39,546 nt of DNA from Mesostigma viride (lineage: Eukaryota; Streptophyta; Mesostigmatophyceae; Mesostigmatales; Mesostigmataceae), in the NCBI GenBank assembly GCA_009746045.1, contig RPFO01000146.1, positions 1-39,546 on the forward strand, in the 5' to 3' direction. Position numbers and translations under genes: made by a program. This document shows positions 11,093 through 22,679 of this stretch, piece after piece. Under the pieces are notes generated by a model. It worked only from the letters and a program-made list of their open reading frames with translations, was not told the origin of the DNA and searched no databases. Position 1 is the stretch's first letter, and every line of letters begins with the position of its first letter.

Positions 11093-14000
11093 TCAAACGT
11101 AGTCCTCATCGTCACCACAGGCCTCATCAAAATCGGAAGCAACATGGCTACCAGCTTCACCACTGCCGTAGTCATTGTCGTCACCACAGGCCTCATCAAA
11201 ACTGGAATAAAAATGGCTACCAGCTTCACCGCTGCCGGAATCATGGTTTTCTGCATAGTTGACAGCCTTGCGCCTCCTGCCACTCGTTCGAGTTGTCACC
11301 GGCACACCTGTTGCCTCAGGTGCCTTGCCAGGACACTTGCCTTTGGGGCGGGATGTTGTAGCCGGCCTCAAACTTGCTGCTTCCGCAGGTTTCTTGCCCT
11401 TCCCCTTGCCCTTTGCTGGTGGATCTGGCAGATCATACAACGGTATGTCTTTCCAATTCGTGCCAAGGCTGCGAAAAAGCTCATTGCTGACAGGGCCATC
11501 TGCAGATTGTGACAGGTGGCGAGGTAACTTGACATGCAACACAGCCATCTCTGAAGGATACGCAGGATCAACCACATACCCAACAGAGCTGATAGCCGTG
11601 GGAAAAACAATACTAGCGGAACGGGGTTCATCCCAGCTCTTGACTAAAGTGAGCCTCTCAGCAGGAAAGTGTCGAACATTCTGGAAAAACTCCACTCTAA
11701 ACAAAAGCTGCCTGTCCCAGTGAGCTAGTGGCCTCCGAAGTTTGCAATTCAGTATATGTGTCACAATGCCATACCGGACAATGCCTCCCTGCCCATGGTA
11801 GGCCACACCTGCATTGCGGGTCTTTCTGCACCTCTTGTCCATGTCCTCCGTTCGGAACTTCATTCCATACAGCTGCACCATGTCGTGTTCATCTGCACGG
11901 TGCTCAATTCCAGCTTCAGCAACTTTGATCAGATCTGGTACAAAGGGCCGTTGGTTTTGGGCGATCCACCTCTTCAGCCAATCGGCTTGATCCAGAATGC
12001 AGTACTGCCTCCTGCACACAAGCATCATCCCAAGCACCGATCGACCAACATTCATGCACATTTTGTGCCAAGGTTAGACAAAATATTTATACATATATAT
12101 GCACCACCAGCAAAATAGTTACTCATACCCGGAAGCCAAAAAAAAAAAGGCCGAAAGCGAGGAAGGTTTAGACTGAAACAACATTGGAGCAAACAAAGTG
12201 TTGCATATACTTCAAGGTAAAAGACACACATTGCCAATTCAGACAATACACACATTTATAAAGAGGGACTCCATGTCAAGAAAAGAAGCTCACCAGAAAG
12301 CCTCATCATAGCCCTCGTTCTTTTCAGGATAGGTGGCATGCTTTAGCGCGTACTCCATGAGCAACGCACGCACTTGAGCTCGCTCCTCTCCAGAAAGTTT
12401 GTAATTGCGTTCCCGGACAATCTTGCCCAGCTGGACTTCCTTTGAAGGGTCTCTGCTCAGCAAATCCCAGACAAAATACTTGTCTTTCACCTGCATGCAT
12501 GCCGGAATATTCAGTACACATTCAGGCACCATTAACATTTTAAGGCACAATGTTAGTGGCACCTTACATAAAACCATATATACAACTCATCTGTGCAAGG
12601 CTATGATTCGCTCTTCAAAAAATAGTTTGCATACATGCAATAAACAATTGCAGGGTGTGAACAGGCATGCATATGTCATGTACATAATCACTTCGGACAA
12701 TGTGTGAGAAACTACACGCATTTCAGTTGCCATACAGGACTAGAAAACAAATGGTGGTGTACTTAACTTTCAGGGATGATGATAACGAATGGACTGATGG
12801 AAATGATCCCTGGTAAAGTGTTTGAGACGAAAAAAAAGATCCAATAATAATGCACTTACCTGCGTTTTTTCGTGTACAAAATAGCTGGCGATGCGGAGCA
12901 ACTCCTTGTCGAGGAATGACTCCGCCATCGAGTGCTCGACATTGACGTTCGAGAGCCAGGCATTTGTGACTTCACGCATGGTCCTCTCACCCCATGCCAT
13001 TGTTCGCGTCTCAGGCAGGCCAAGCAACTCTATCTGCTTAGCCAAGTGAAGGGCTGCATGCATAGACCGAGGCATCTCAGTTGCTGGTATGACCCTCTCC
13101 ATGGCGACCACAGCCTTGGTCATAAGCTTGCCAACCTGCTCCAGCTCTGACTGTTTCAAAGCTCTACTTGATAAAATGCAATCCCACGCCGCGGACAGCA
13201 TCAAGAACGCCGCGCGCGCGTGAGGGTGAAGCCTGCCTCGAAGAGCTACAGGCAAACACTTGCACAAATAGAGGTTCTTGTCGCGTGTCTTCAACCCAGC
13301 ACCCTTCGCCGTGCAAAGCAGGCCTACAGGAAGCCCACTAAAGTACTCCGGCAGGCTTCCTTCCGACATTGCCTTGTCAGCTTCTGCTTTTTTCAAGCAT
13401 GTTGCCGAGAGGAGACGACGTCCACACCAAGTGTTAACAACACGAAAAAACTTGTTAGAGGAGTGAAAACCTGAGCCCAACAAAACACAATATAAAATGG
13501 CTAGGAAGTAGCATCGCTTGCAGACAGTAGTAACGCATAACAGTGAGTCTACCATGTAAGGCATATTGCGAATGGATACATAGGCAGATGCACTTACCAA
13601 GGCACGCTGCCTTCTCAGCCGTCGTGAATTGTCCCATTGGGTGCCGTCCTCGTTTTCTTGTAGTCTTCCCTTTCCCCTTTGCCTTGGTGGTTGCTTTAGC
13701 GGCCTCTTCAACCCACAACTCCGGGTTAAGGCCCTTCTCCTCCAATCTTGCCCGCACGGCACGGGTGTAAGCCTTCCCTGCATATACATAATGCGGCAAT
13801 CCGCAAGTACACGAAAACTTCTGGTTACTAACACACATTGTATGCATGTCATTGCAGAAAATGCATGGTATGCATGGTATACTGTAACTATGAAGTACGC
13901 AACTAAAAAAAGAAACGACGCTAACAAATATCATGGCCCCAATGCTTACCAGAGGTTGAGGTCTCAATCCGCAGCAGCATATTCGAGCACAGATGAAACT

Positions 14001-15549
14001 CATCAATGGCGTGCCGTATCAGCAGCTCCGCCCAGTATGGCAGGCGGAAAAAGGGCTCCGGTTCACGTTTCAATGTTCCGCAGTAATCAAAATATTCTTT
14101 AAAACTCATGGGGGCAGGTGGCGGCCCCGCACTGGCTGGACGGCAAGGGTCCGTTGCATCCAGCATGCGCTCACTGCCCAAAAAGGCAATTTTGCCTGAT
14201 GAAATAACCTCCCCCTCCCAGTTTGGGCCGCACACCATACACCCAACCTTTCCTGTGTCGGGTATGTTTAAACACTTTGCATACGCCGGATAGTCATGGA
14301 TGATAAGAGATAGAATGGCGTGCACCTTGACAGGCTTATACACACCATCATCCTCATCCAGGATATCACAAGCATAGATACCATCCCATAGCGCAAGAAA
14401 CTCCTCCACTATCAGATCAAGAAACGCATGCATATTCTTTGGCGCCTGCCGATGGGAGGCTCCAACAAGTAGGATCATCGGCGAAAAATACTGGCTGATG
14501 AACGCCCACTCAGGCAGATTGTAACAACACAAAAAAGCCGGCCAAGAACTGTGCGTGTCCATGAAAGAGCGTGGACATACGCCGTCAAAACACAGTGCCC
14601 AGATTGTATTGCGGGGGTTCTCTCTGAAATGGGGATATTTCTCCTTGATGTACTGTACTGCCTTGCAGTCTGCACACATGCAAACATAAACGGAACGCAA
14701 GGCAAGACATGGCATCCACAATCAGGTCGAGCACAAGCATAATTTTCTCACCAACAGCGGCATTCCAGTGAGAGGAGAGGGGAAAAGCGAGAGGCGAACA
14801 GGGAGGCCGGAGAAAGAACTCCGTGCAGATTTTCAGGGAAATAGCCTTCATGCATACCTATATATCGAACAAAAACTAGAATTCGAAAAGGGAAAGGCAT
14901 GTACATGGCAAATCAGTTACTCACCCTTGATGCCGTGGACCACCCGATCCGGTCCATCCGGCTGTTTATTTTCGGTATTGTTCGCATAACGAAGTGCCTC
15001 GGACATTGCGCGGATCCGCAGCCAGCCCCGGATCCGGTCTCGCAAAGGAAAAAAACGGACTTGACGATGGGGCTTTGAAGTCTTGACAGTTTCCCCATTT
15101 TCGTCTGGATAAGTTTCATATCTGTATTCGTTACATTTTGGGCACCATAAGGTGGTCTTGTCTTTGTATATATAACTCTCGCATTTGCACACGTCAAATA
15201 CTTTGTACGTTAGGCCCAGCGCCTTAAGAATCTCCTTTGCTTTATCCACTGACCCAGGAAGCTTGTGGCCCTTCGGGAGACCATCCCCAATAATCTTGAA
15301 TACCTCATTTGCAGCGGCCTTAGAGCAGCCGTTGAAGCCTAGTGTTGACAGCAATTTAATGGTAAATAATACTGCGCTCTCCTCACTTCCCTCACACAAC
15401 GGGGTTTCAATCCCTAAATCTCTCACCGCCTGATCAAATCTTCTCGCAAACTGTACTGCTTCGGCCTTTTTTGCTTTATCGTCACCATTCCTGTGTACAT
15501 CCTCTGAGGATTCCTCGCACATGAAGTCATCTAACGACAGATCAGCCAT
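11093..15549 (-). CDS. TNP2-type CACTA transposase B, six exons, 1054 aa, open
   Basis: Exons (minus): 15549-14925, 14669-13950, 13777-13598, 13383-12860, 12490-12294 and 12011-11093. All introns are GT-AG, and the spliced length is 3165 nt, divisible by three. The protein would cut the element ends in the nucleus. Seen: C2C2 zinc ribbon (Cys 121/123/136/139), the CFDGVCPRSF core (Asp237), YNLPEWAF, VEEFLALWDG (296-305), GCMVCG (Cys352/355), a MAWGERTM region like DUF4218, a YGIVTHIL region like DUF4216 in the last exon, a basic KGKGKGKK/SGRRRK stretch and an acidic C-terminus with two GSGEAGSH repeats. Start at 15549 (MADLSLDDF) rather than 15567, because it aligns with copy A. Oddity: A has VDEL where B has VEEF; if that Asp is catalytic, B may be impaired. 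The adjacent divergent gene is its likely partner. Confidence 0.88.
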
Positions 15550-16395
15550 TTTCAAGTTCCACCCCAACGTGGGGCCTCATCCGACGGGGTACCCGCATAC
15601 CAACGCTGGTATGCGGGCCACCCCTGTTTACGCCATAGCCGGAAGATGTCGGTGGTCACCGCCCATTTCTTTCTGCCTACTACTTCACGGCCTGCATATC
15701 AACGCTGGTCAACCCCCTTTCAAGGCACGAATACCCGGCAGTTGTGCTCACTGCCCACTTTAGACTGCCCACTTCAGGGCCCGCACAGCAATGCTGGTAT
15801 GCGGCGGGTCCCCATGCTCCACCATAGATGGCGGCTGTGCTCACTTTGCTCGAGCACTAAGGAAATAAATCAGTCGCAAAACGAGTTTCAAGCGAACACT
15901 TGGAAATTTGCGGGCCTGCCGGAAAATGTGCCTTGCTGACGAAACAAATCACATGTCAGGATACACGCGCCCAGCCAAAACTATCGCGCCATCCGATTTT
16001 TCCGGGTAAATGTTTTTTTTTTAAAGAGGTATATCGTTAGGTTAATCGCGCCATCCGATTTTAACGTACAAACAAAAGAATCCAGGGTGGCATCTGGTGC
16101 ACAAATCACTTGACAGGAGCCACGCACTCTGCTATTGCCGTCTCTTCCAGATCCGATTTTCTGCAGAAAGTGGAATCCAGGGTTCAACTGGTTAACTTGG
16201 CTCAGCTTTATTGCTAACCAGGGTTCCAATATGACAAGTATTTAATCCTAGATTAAATTTTCTGACGGATTGAATTTGCCGGTTGAGTACACCTAAACTT
16301 GGTGGTCGACAGGCCACGTGGCAAGATGTGACGTCTGACAAACGCTTGGCTTCCTCGTAACAAGATTCCTGCCACGCAATGACGTAAACCACGGT
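15550..16395. promoter_or_regulatory. Divergent intergenic region of element B
   Basis: About 850 bp between the two start codons, without coding signal. An 11-bp-arm hairpin (CCCGCATACCA, 15592-15617) lies 43 bp before the transposase ATG, and degenerate copies follow at about 15685 and 15780. An 18-bp direct repeat (ATCGCGCCATCCGATTTT) occurs at 15983-16000 and 16045-16062, with a shorter ATCCGATTTT copy near 16151. The ATCCGAT core also occurs, on the other strand, in the repeats of element A's intergenic region. Probably a shared bidirectional promoter; binding proteins are unknown. Confidence 0.5.
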
Positions 16396-19300
16396 ATGCG
16401 GCGCGGCGCGGAAGTCCGCACAAGGAATCAAGGACATGACTTTGACGTCAGTGTGCCCTCGAAATTTAAAATTTGCGCCAAATGCCGCGGGGCGTTGCGC
16501 AGCAACGGCGTTGCGTGCCCACTACATGTGTGGGACACTTACGCAAAGTTTCCCCGAACACACCATGAACGTAAGAAGCTGCCGCTCGGAAATCGGATGG
16601 TTCGAGGGGCTTCATCTGGCCGCGTCGTGGCTTCTGCGGACCTCTGGGCGAGGTTCAAAGCGGCTGAGCGTGACGAGGCGGTCCCCCTACGTGGGGTGAC
16701 CGAAGACGAATATAGAAAGTTCATTAATAAAACCGTACACGATCTGTCTAAAAATTGGCTGGACGAGAACCACCCAGCAAAAGAGCAGGACAGAAAGCTG
16801 TTCAATGAAGTTGTAGATCGAGCCTTCACTATCTGCCCGTTTGCAAAACATCTGGTGTTGACAAAGAATAGTGGGAAACCCGAGGAGCCACAAGATGTCA
16901 TTAAGAAAGCACTGGCGAGGCATCTCACGGTGACCTCTTACAACTACAGGCAAAGGCTTGAGGCCCGTGTTGCAGCACAGGACAAAGAGGACTCAGGTAG
17001 TGACGAGCCTCAAGAGGACTCAGATGAGGACTCAAATGAGGAGTCCGATGGGGACATTGATGAAGACCTGAAGCCTTCCGCTTCCACAAAGAGCGGCCGG
17101 GCGCCCCTCAGCTGCATTACCAACGTGAAGAACCCGAAGGTCAATTGCTTGCTTGCTGAATTTAATTAGTGCCTTGCTTCCTTTGTTAGACCCTTGCTTG
17201 ACCTTTGTTAGTCCCTTGCTTCCTTAGTTAGCCACTCCTCCTTGCATGCTTGCAATTGCTTGCTTGCTGAATTTAATTAGCTAGTGCCTTGCTTCCTTTG
17301 TTAGACCCTTGCTTGACCTTTGTTAGTCCCTTGCTTTCTTTGTTGGCCACTCTTCCTTGCATGCTTGCAATTGCTTGCTTGCTGAATTTAATTAGTGCCT
17401 TGCTTCCTTTGTTAGACCCTTGCTTGACCTTTGTTAGTCCCTTGCTTTCTTTGTTAGCCACTCTTCCTTGAATGCTTGCAATTGCTTGCTTGCTGAATTT
17501 AATTCAGTCCCTTGCTTCCTTTGTTAGACCCTTGCTTAATCTTTGTCAGTCCCTTGCTTCCTTTGTTACCCACTCTTCCTTCAATGCTTGCAATTGCTTG
17601 CTTGCTGAATTTTATTAGTCCCTTGCTTCCTTTGTTAGCCACTCTCTTCCTTGAATGCTTGCAATTACTTGCTTGCTGAATTTAATTCAGTCCCTTGCTT
17701 CCTTTGTTAGGCCCTTGCTTGACCTTTGTCAGTCCCTTGCTTCCTTTGTTACCCACTCTTCCTTCAATGCTTGCAATCGCTTGCTTGCTGAATTTAATTA
17801 GTCCCTTGCTTCCTTTGTTAGCCACTCTCTTCCTTGAATGCTTGCAATTACTTGCTTGCTGAATTTAATTCAGTCCCTTGCTTCCTTTGTTAGACCCTTG
17901 CTTGACCTTTGTTCGTCCCTTGCTTTCTTTGCTAGCCACTCTTCCTTCAATGCTTGCAATTGCTTGCTTGCTGAATTTAATTAGTGCCTTGCTTCCTTTG
18001 TTAGACCCTTGCTTGACCTTTGTTAGTCCCTTGCTTTCTTTGTTAGCCACTCTTCCTTCAATGCTTGCAATTGCTTGCTTCTGAATTTAATTAGTGCCTT
18101 GCTTCCTTTGTTAGACCCTTGCTTAATCTTTGTCAGTCCCTTGCTTCCTTTGTTACCCACTCTTCCTTCAATGCTTGCAATTGCTTGCTTGCTGAATTTT
18201 ATTAGTCCCTTGCTTCCTTTGTTAGCCACTCTCTTCCTTGAATGCTTGCAATTACTTGCTTGCTGAATTTAATTCAGTCCCTTGCTTCCTTTGTTAGGCC
18301 CTTGCTTCCTTTGTTAAAGGCACTTGCTTCCTTTGTTAGCCACTGTCTTCCTTGCGCGCATGTACGCTTGCTTGCTGAATCTAATTGGTCCCTTGCTTCC
18401 TTTGTTAGGCCCTTGCTTCCTTTGTTGGCCACTCACTTCCTTGCGTGCATGTACCCTTGCTGAATTTAATTAGTCCCTTGCTTCCTTTGTTAGGCCCTTG
18501 CTTGACCTTTGTTAGGACCTTGATTCCTTTGTTAGCCACTCTCTTCCTTGCACGCATGTACGCTTGCTTGCTGAATTTTATTAATTAGTCCCTAGCTTAC
18601 TTGGTTATTCCCATGCTTCCTTTGTAAGCCACTCTTCCTTGCACGCTTGCAGTTGCTGAATATAATTAGTCCCTTGCTTCCTTTGATACGACCTTGCCTA
18701 CTTGGTTATAGGCCATTGCTTCCCTGCATGCTAGAGAACTTCATGAATTGAAATAGACCCCTGTTAAGTGAGACAACTAATTTGTTGATTCGTCCTTGCT
18801 GCCTCGCGTGGTTGCTTGCTGCATTCCATTTGTCCCTTGCTTCCTTGGTTAGTCCGGCCTTAAGATAATTATCGGCATTGTGCTCTTGTTGTCCATTTAA
18901 GGCCCGTGCTCCTCTTTCCGGCATGCGGTTAGTTTTAACGCCGACATCTGTGTGGTATCGTTCCTTGACTGCCCTATCAGTGTCGTTCTTCTACAACTTC
19001 CGACCTGCATTTGTTTTGGTGCCAAAAGCTTATTCAGTCGGGTACATTTTTTCCTTGATTGCCTTTATCTCTGTCGTTTCCCTCTAGTTTCCCGCCTGCA
19101 TTTAGTTTTAACGCCGACATTTATGTGGTGTCATTCCTCAAGTGCCTTTAGCTGTGTTGTTTTCCTCTAGCATGGCTGGCCACCCACTCAGGTTTGTCCC
19201 TTAATTATCCCTCCATCCCACCTCGTTTGGCCATCATGCTTGGCCACCCACTCATGTTTGTCCCTTAATTATCCCTCCATCCCACCTCATTCAGCCATCA

Positions 19301-22242
19301 TGGCTGGCCTATGTATATGGATGTCATAGAATAATAAATGTTGAGGATTCATGTTCCCTTCTCGCAATCATGGCTGGCCTATGTACATGGATGTCAAAGA
19401 AAAATATATGTTGAGGATTCAGGCTCTATTAATGTCATCATGGCTGGCCTACGTACATGGATGTCAAAGAATAATAAATGTTGAGGATTCAGGCTCCCTT
19501 GGGGTCATCGTGGCTGGCCTACCTGCCTTTGTTTTGATGCCAAACGCTGATTTGGGTACTGTTCCTTGATTGTCTTTTTTTGTGTTGTTTTGTGATATCA
19601 CATATTATACACCTTGACAGGTTGCACCCATGAAGCCCGCAGTGCCAAATCCCCAGAAGATGACGGTGCAAGAGAAGATTGAAGAGCTGGAGGCGCAGCT
19701 GGCTGAGCTGAAAGGCAGCACGAAGGAAATCAAAAAGGAAGCACGCCCCAAGGTGGCGCCACCTCCACTGCCCATTCGTGTAGCCGAGCCGCCGGTGTTC
19801 GAGCCGAAGTTGCCTGCAAGCACTGTTCTAAAGGCGTCGCTTGCAACCATGCCGGTGGCCGCTGCACAAACTCCTTCCCCACAGCTGGTGCCTCAGTCCG
19901 AGAAGGCAGCCTTCGTGCAGCCGCCTGCGGTGCCGGTCATCCCTGCGCAACCCCATTCGCCTAAGCTGCCGGTGGGCCCGCGCGAGCAGGCAGCCCCGAG
20001 GCAGCCACCTGCGGTGCCAGCAAAGGCCAAGTCTCGTAAGGGCTCTGCACCTCCGCCGCTCGAGCGTGGCCTCCGCTACTTCCTGGATGAAGTGAGACCA
20101 GGCGCGGTTATCTTGCCCAAGCCCGCGGACCTCATAAACGACGTTCCGGTGGGTGCGGTCATCGCCCAAAAGTTCAAATACACCCCCTTGGCAAAGAATG
20201 GACAGGTTGAGTTTGGCTGGGAGCTGGCCGAGGTGGTTGTACTAGACAAGGAGGAGAAATACCCCTGGGAGGCTTGCTTTGTCGAGAGGAACGGCGTGCG
20301 ATCCAAGGGTCTCGGATTTGATTTCCGCGAGCTGCATTATGGGGAGGAGGGGTCGAGTGTATACTCATGGGTGCTGGTTCAGGGTATCACACCGGCCGAC
20401 CTTGACAGGCGGAGCAAGGAGTTGCGCGCCGCGACCGAGGCGGAAAAGGCCAAGGCGGGGAAGGAGAAGGCGGCAACCAACGGGAAGGCGACCACCAAGG
20501 GGAAGGCGACTACCAAGGGGAAGGCGACCACCAAGGGGAAGGCGGCTGAAGATGAGGCAGCCGAGGATGAGGCGGCCGAGGATGAGGCGGCCGAGGATGA
20601 GGCAGCCAAGGGAAAGGCGGCCAAGGGGAAGGTAGCCGATGAGGAGGCGGCCGAGAAGGAGGCGGTCCAAATGGAAGGCGTAGCGAAGGCTGGTTCACGC
20701 CGAGAGAAACGCAGCGCTGCCGATCCAAGAGTGCAGCCGCGCACGAAGCTCGCAAAGCTGCCTGCAGCAGCACCACCACCGCCGGCAGCGCCGACAATCC
20801 TGCCCCCGACAGTACTCCCTTCAACAACCGCCACAGCATCGGTGCCATCATCCATGTTGCCTGCGCAAGGAGCAGATGAAGACATGGCCTCGGTAGAGGC
20901 GGCGCTGGCCGCGCTCCTTGCCAAGAAGGAGGCAATGATTGCAGCCAGGAAGGCGGCCGATGTCTCCAATGCAACCCCTGAAGTAAGTCTCAGGAGTGGG
21001 TGGGGTTGTAAACCTGGACATGGTTTATGAGTGGTGTGATTTGGGGGGTTGCAAACAGGGGTAGTTCATGAGTGGGCAGAGTGGGGGCTGTGGGAAATAG
21101 GGGTTATTTATGAGTGGAGGGGCTGTAAGCTGGGTTGTTTTTTAGTGGGCTGAGCGGGGGCTGTTGGGGGGTTGTCAACCAGGTTATTTATGAGTGGGCT
21201 GGGCGGGGGCTGTTAGAAACTGGGATTATTTATGAGTGGGCAGTGTGTGAAACTGTTTTGTTTTTTTTTTTAACGACTGATTGAGGTGGTTGTAAACACT
21301 TGGGATTATTTATGAGGGGGGGGGGACCGTAAACTCAGTGGCATTTGAGGTGGCTGAGTGGCGCACTCGTTTTTCATAGCCCCCGGGGGCTGTGGAGAAC
21401 AGGGGTTAATATGAGGGGGAAGGTTGTAAACTGCATGAGTGGGCTGAGTGCATGGGGGCTGTAGGAACCAAGGCCGGGTTATTTATGAGAGGGGGGTCAA
21501 ACTGGGGTTGTTTATGTCAGAGTGGGCTGAGTGGGGCTGTGTGAAACTGGGATAATGTATGGGTGGGGGGGTTGTATTTAACTGGACTGCTTATGAGTGG
21601 GCTGAGCAGGGGCTGTCAGAATCTGGATTATTTATGAGTAGGCAGTGTGTGAAAAGTGGGATTTTTTTTGTTTTTGATGACTGATTGAGGGGGTTGTAAA
21701 CCATTTGGATTATTATGAGGGGGGGGTTGGAAACTGGGTGGTTTATGAGTGGGGCTGAGTGGTGACTGTGGGAAACTGGGGTTATTCATAAGAGGGGGTG
21801 TCTAAACTGGGGTGGTTTATGTCAGAGTGGGCTGAGTGGGGGCTGTGGGAAACTGGGATAGTGTATGAGTGGGGGAGGTCTAAACTGGGTTGTTCATGAG
21901 TGGGCTGAGCGGGGGCTGTCAGAAACTGGGATTATTTATGAGCGGGAAGTGTGTGAAACTGGGATTTTTTTTTTTTTTTTATGACTGATTGCAATTTTAC
22001 AACCCCCTCAAGAGGGGGTTGTCAACACTGGGATTGTGAGTTTGTGGGCGGGGGCCGGAGGCCGCCTTGCTGTTCTTGAAACCCATTCAAGGGTGTTCTA
22101 GGCAAGACGTTGATTTTGATGTGCAACATTTCTATTGATCGAGGCTGTGAAAGGCTATGACACATCTTGAGTGTTTAAACTTGCCTTTTTTTTCTGCTCA
22201 CAGGGAGACAAGGTGCCGGCCTCCCAGTCGTCGTCCACTTAA
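16396..22242 (+). CDS. CACTA-B accessory protein, three exons, 714 aa, family not recognised
   Basis: Exons 16396-17139, 19621-20982 and 22204-22242. Both introns are phase 0 and the joined frame is open (2145 nt). The first donor (GTCAAT) is weak, but it falls at the same protein position (RAPLSCITN...PK) as the good donor in paralogue A. Seen: a finger-like CX2CX10CX2H motif (Cys27, Cys30, Cys41, His44), a helical charged region with an acidic tail (about 190-235), a coiled coil (EKIEELEAQLAELKG, about 260), a Pro/Ala-rich linker, a conserved domain at about 395-505 (VPVGAVIAQK, YPWEACF, FRELHYGEEGS, SWVLVQG), Lys/Ala/Glu repeats (KGKATT, AAEDE), then a short helix. No named family recognised. 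Divergent pairing with the transposase and conservation in element A suggest a TNPA-like DNA-binding partner; this is inference. Confidence 0.75.
17140..18700. repeat. Minisatellite filling intron 1 of the accessory gene
   Basis: Units of about 112 bp are built from a 19-bp sub-repeat (CCCTTGCTTCCTTTGTTAG) plus a GAATTTAATT / TGCTTGCAATTGCTTGC segment. More than a dozen units become irregular toward 18700. The plus strand is strongly pyrimidine-rich. Open frames in the array are artefacts of the repeat. The array begins right at the splice donor and repeats the exon-end sequence (GTCAATTGCTTGCTTGC). Confidence 0.9.
18701..19620. repeat. Rest of intron 1, with two further tandem repeat families
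   Basis: A pair of roughly 65-bp repeats at about 19180-19300 (TGGCCACCCACTC, TTAATTATCCCTCCATCCCACC) is followed by about four units of roughly 63 bp at 19300-19520 (ATCATGGCTGGCCTA, ATGGATGTCA, ATGTTGAGGATTC). Before them, 18880-19140 has three degenerate copies of a TTTTAACGCCGACAT segment. The intron ends in TTGACAG at 19620. No gene is seen. Confidence 0.75.
20983..22203. repeat. G-rich minisatellite filling intron 2 of the accessory gene
   Basis: Degenerate units of about 40-60 bp carry GGGGGCTGTGGGAAACTGGG and TTATTTATGAGTGGGCTGAG from about 20990 to 21960, with many runs of 3-9 G on the coding strand. The donor GTAAGT is at 20983 and the acceptor CTGCTCACAG ends at 22203. Such sequence could form G-quadruplexes in DNA or pre-mRNA. 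Confidence 0.85.
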
Positions 22243-22511
22243 CATCGTCATCTAGTAGGCGCCACGGCTGCGCAGGTTTGTTTTTGTTTTCTTGATCTAT
22301 ATCGAGCGCTTTCTTGTTCATGCATTGGTTACTAGGGTGCAGTGCTACAGTAGATGAGACAATTGACACCAACCACCCGTTCATGTTTCTTGCGCATGTG
22401 CGTTTTTTAATGCATTCCAGGAACATTCTGAGATTTCTGTCATGCAACGCCAAGCGCCAAGCCGGCGTTTGCAAATTGTCACTGATCGATAATCACTGTT
22501 GAAGAATGAAG
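22243..22511. other. 3' flank of accessory gene B
   Basis: Non-coding sequence between the accessory gene stop and the PAT-like element. It ends in TTGAAGAATGAAG, the left-hand remnant of the heptamer repeat that resumes at 27900 on the other side of the retrotransposon. Confidence 0.5.
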
Positions 22512-22646
22512 ATTCTATTAACCGTGGAACTCCAGGGTAACCAGACTCTTTATTAAAACAATAAGTAGAGCACATCGGGAAGTGGCCCCCAACTGGCCAT
22601 CCTTACCCATGGGAACACTTTATGTCCAAAAAGGCTAGCCTTACCC
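22512..22646. repeat. Split direct repeat B2 (terminal)
   Basis: 135 bp from ATTCTATTAACCGTGG to GCTAGCCTTACCC. It matches B1 (23058-23192) except CCC versus CTC near the middle. It forms the 3' end of the retrotransposon. Confidence 0.9.
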
Positions 22647-22679
22647 CCAAACAGGCAACACACAGGGAGGGCGGGTGGG

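Noticed and set aside
17273-18463. Short frames with repeating KESKGLTKVKQGSNKGSK or LLPLLDPCLTF
   Set aside because: Translations of the intron 1 minisatellite on both strands.
20365-20974. Arg-rich and Pro/Leu-rich frames overlapping the accessory exon
   Set aside because: Shadows of the KGKATT/AAEDE repeats of the real exon in other frames.
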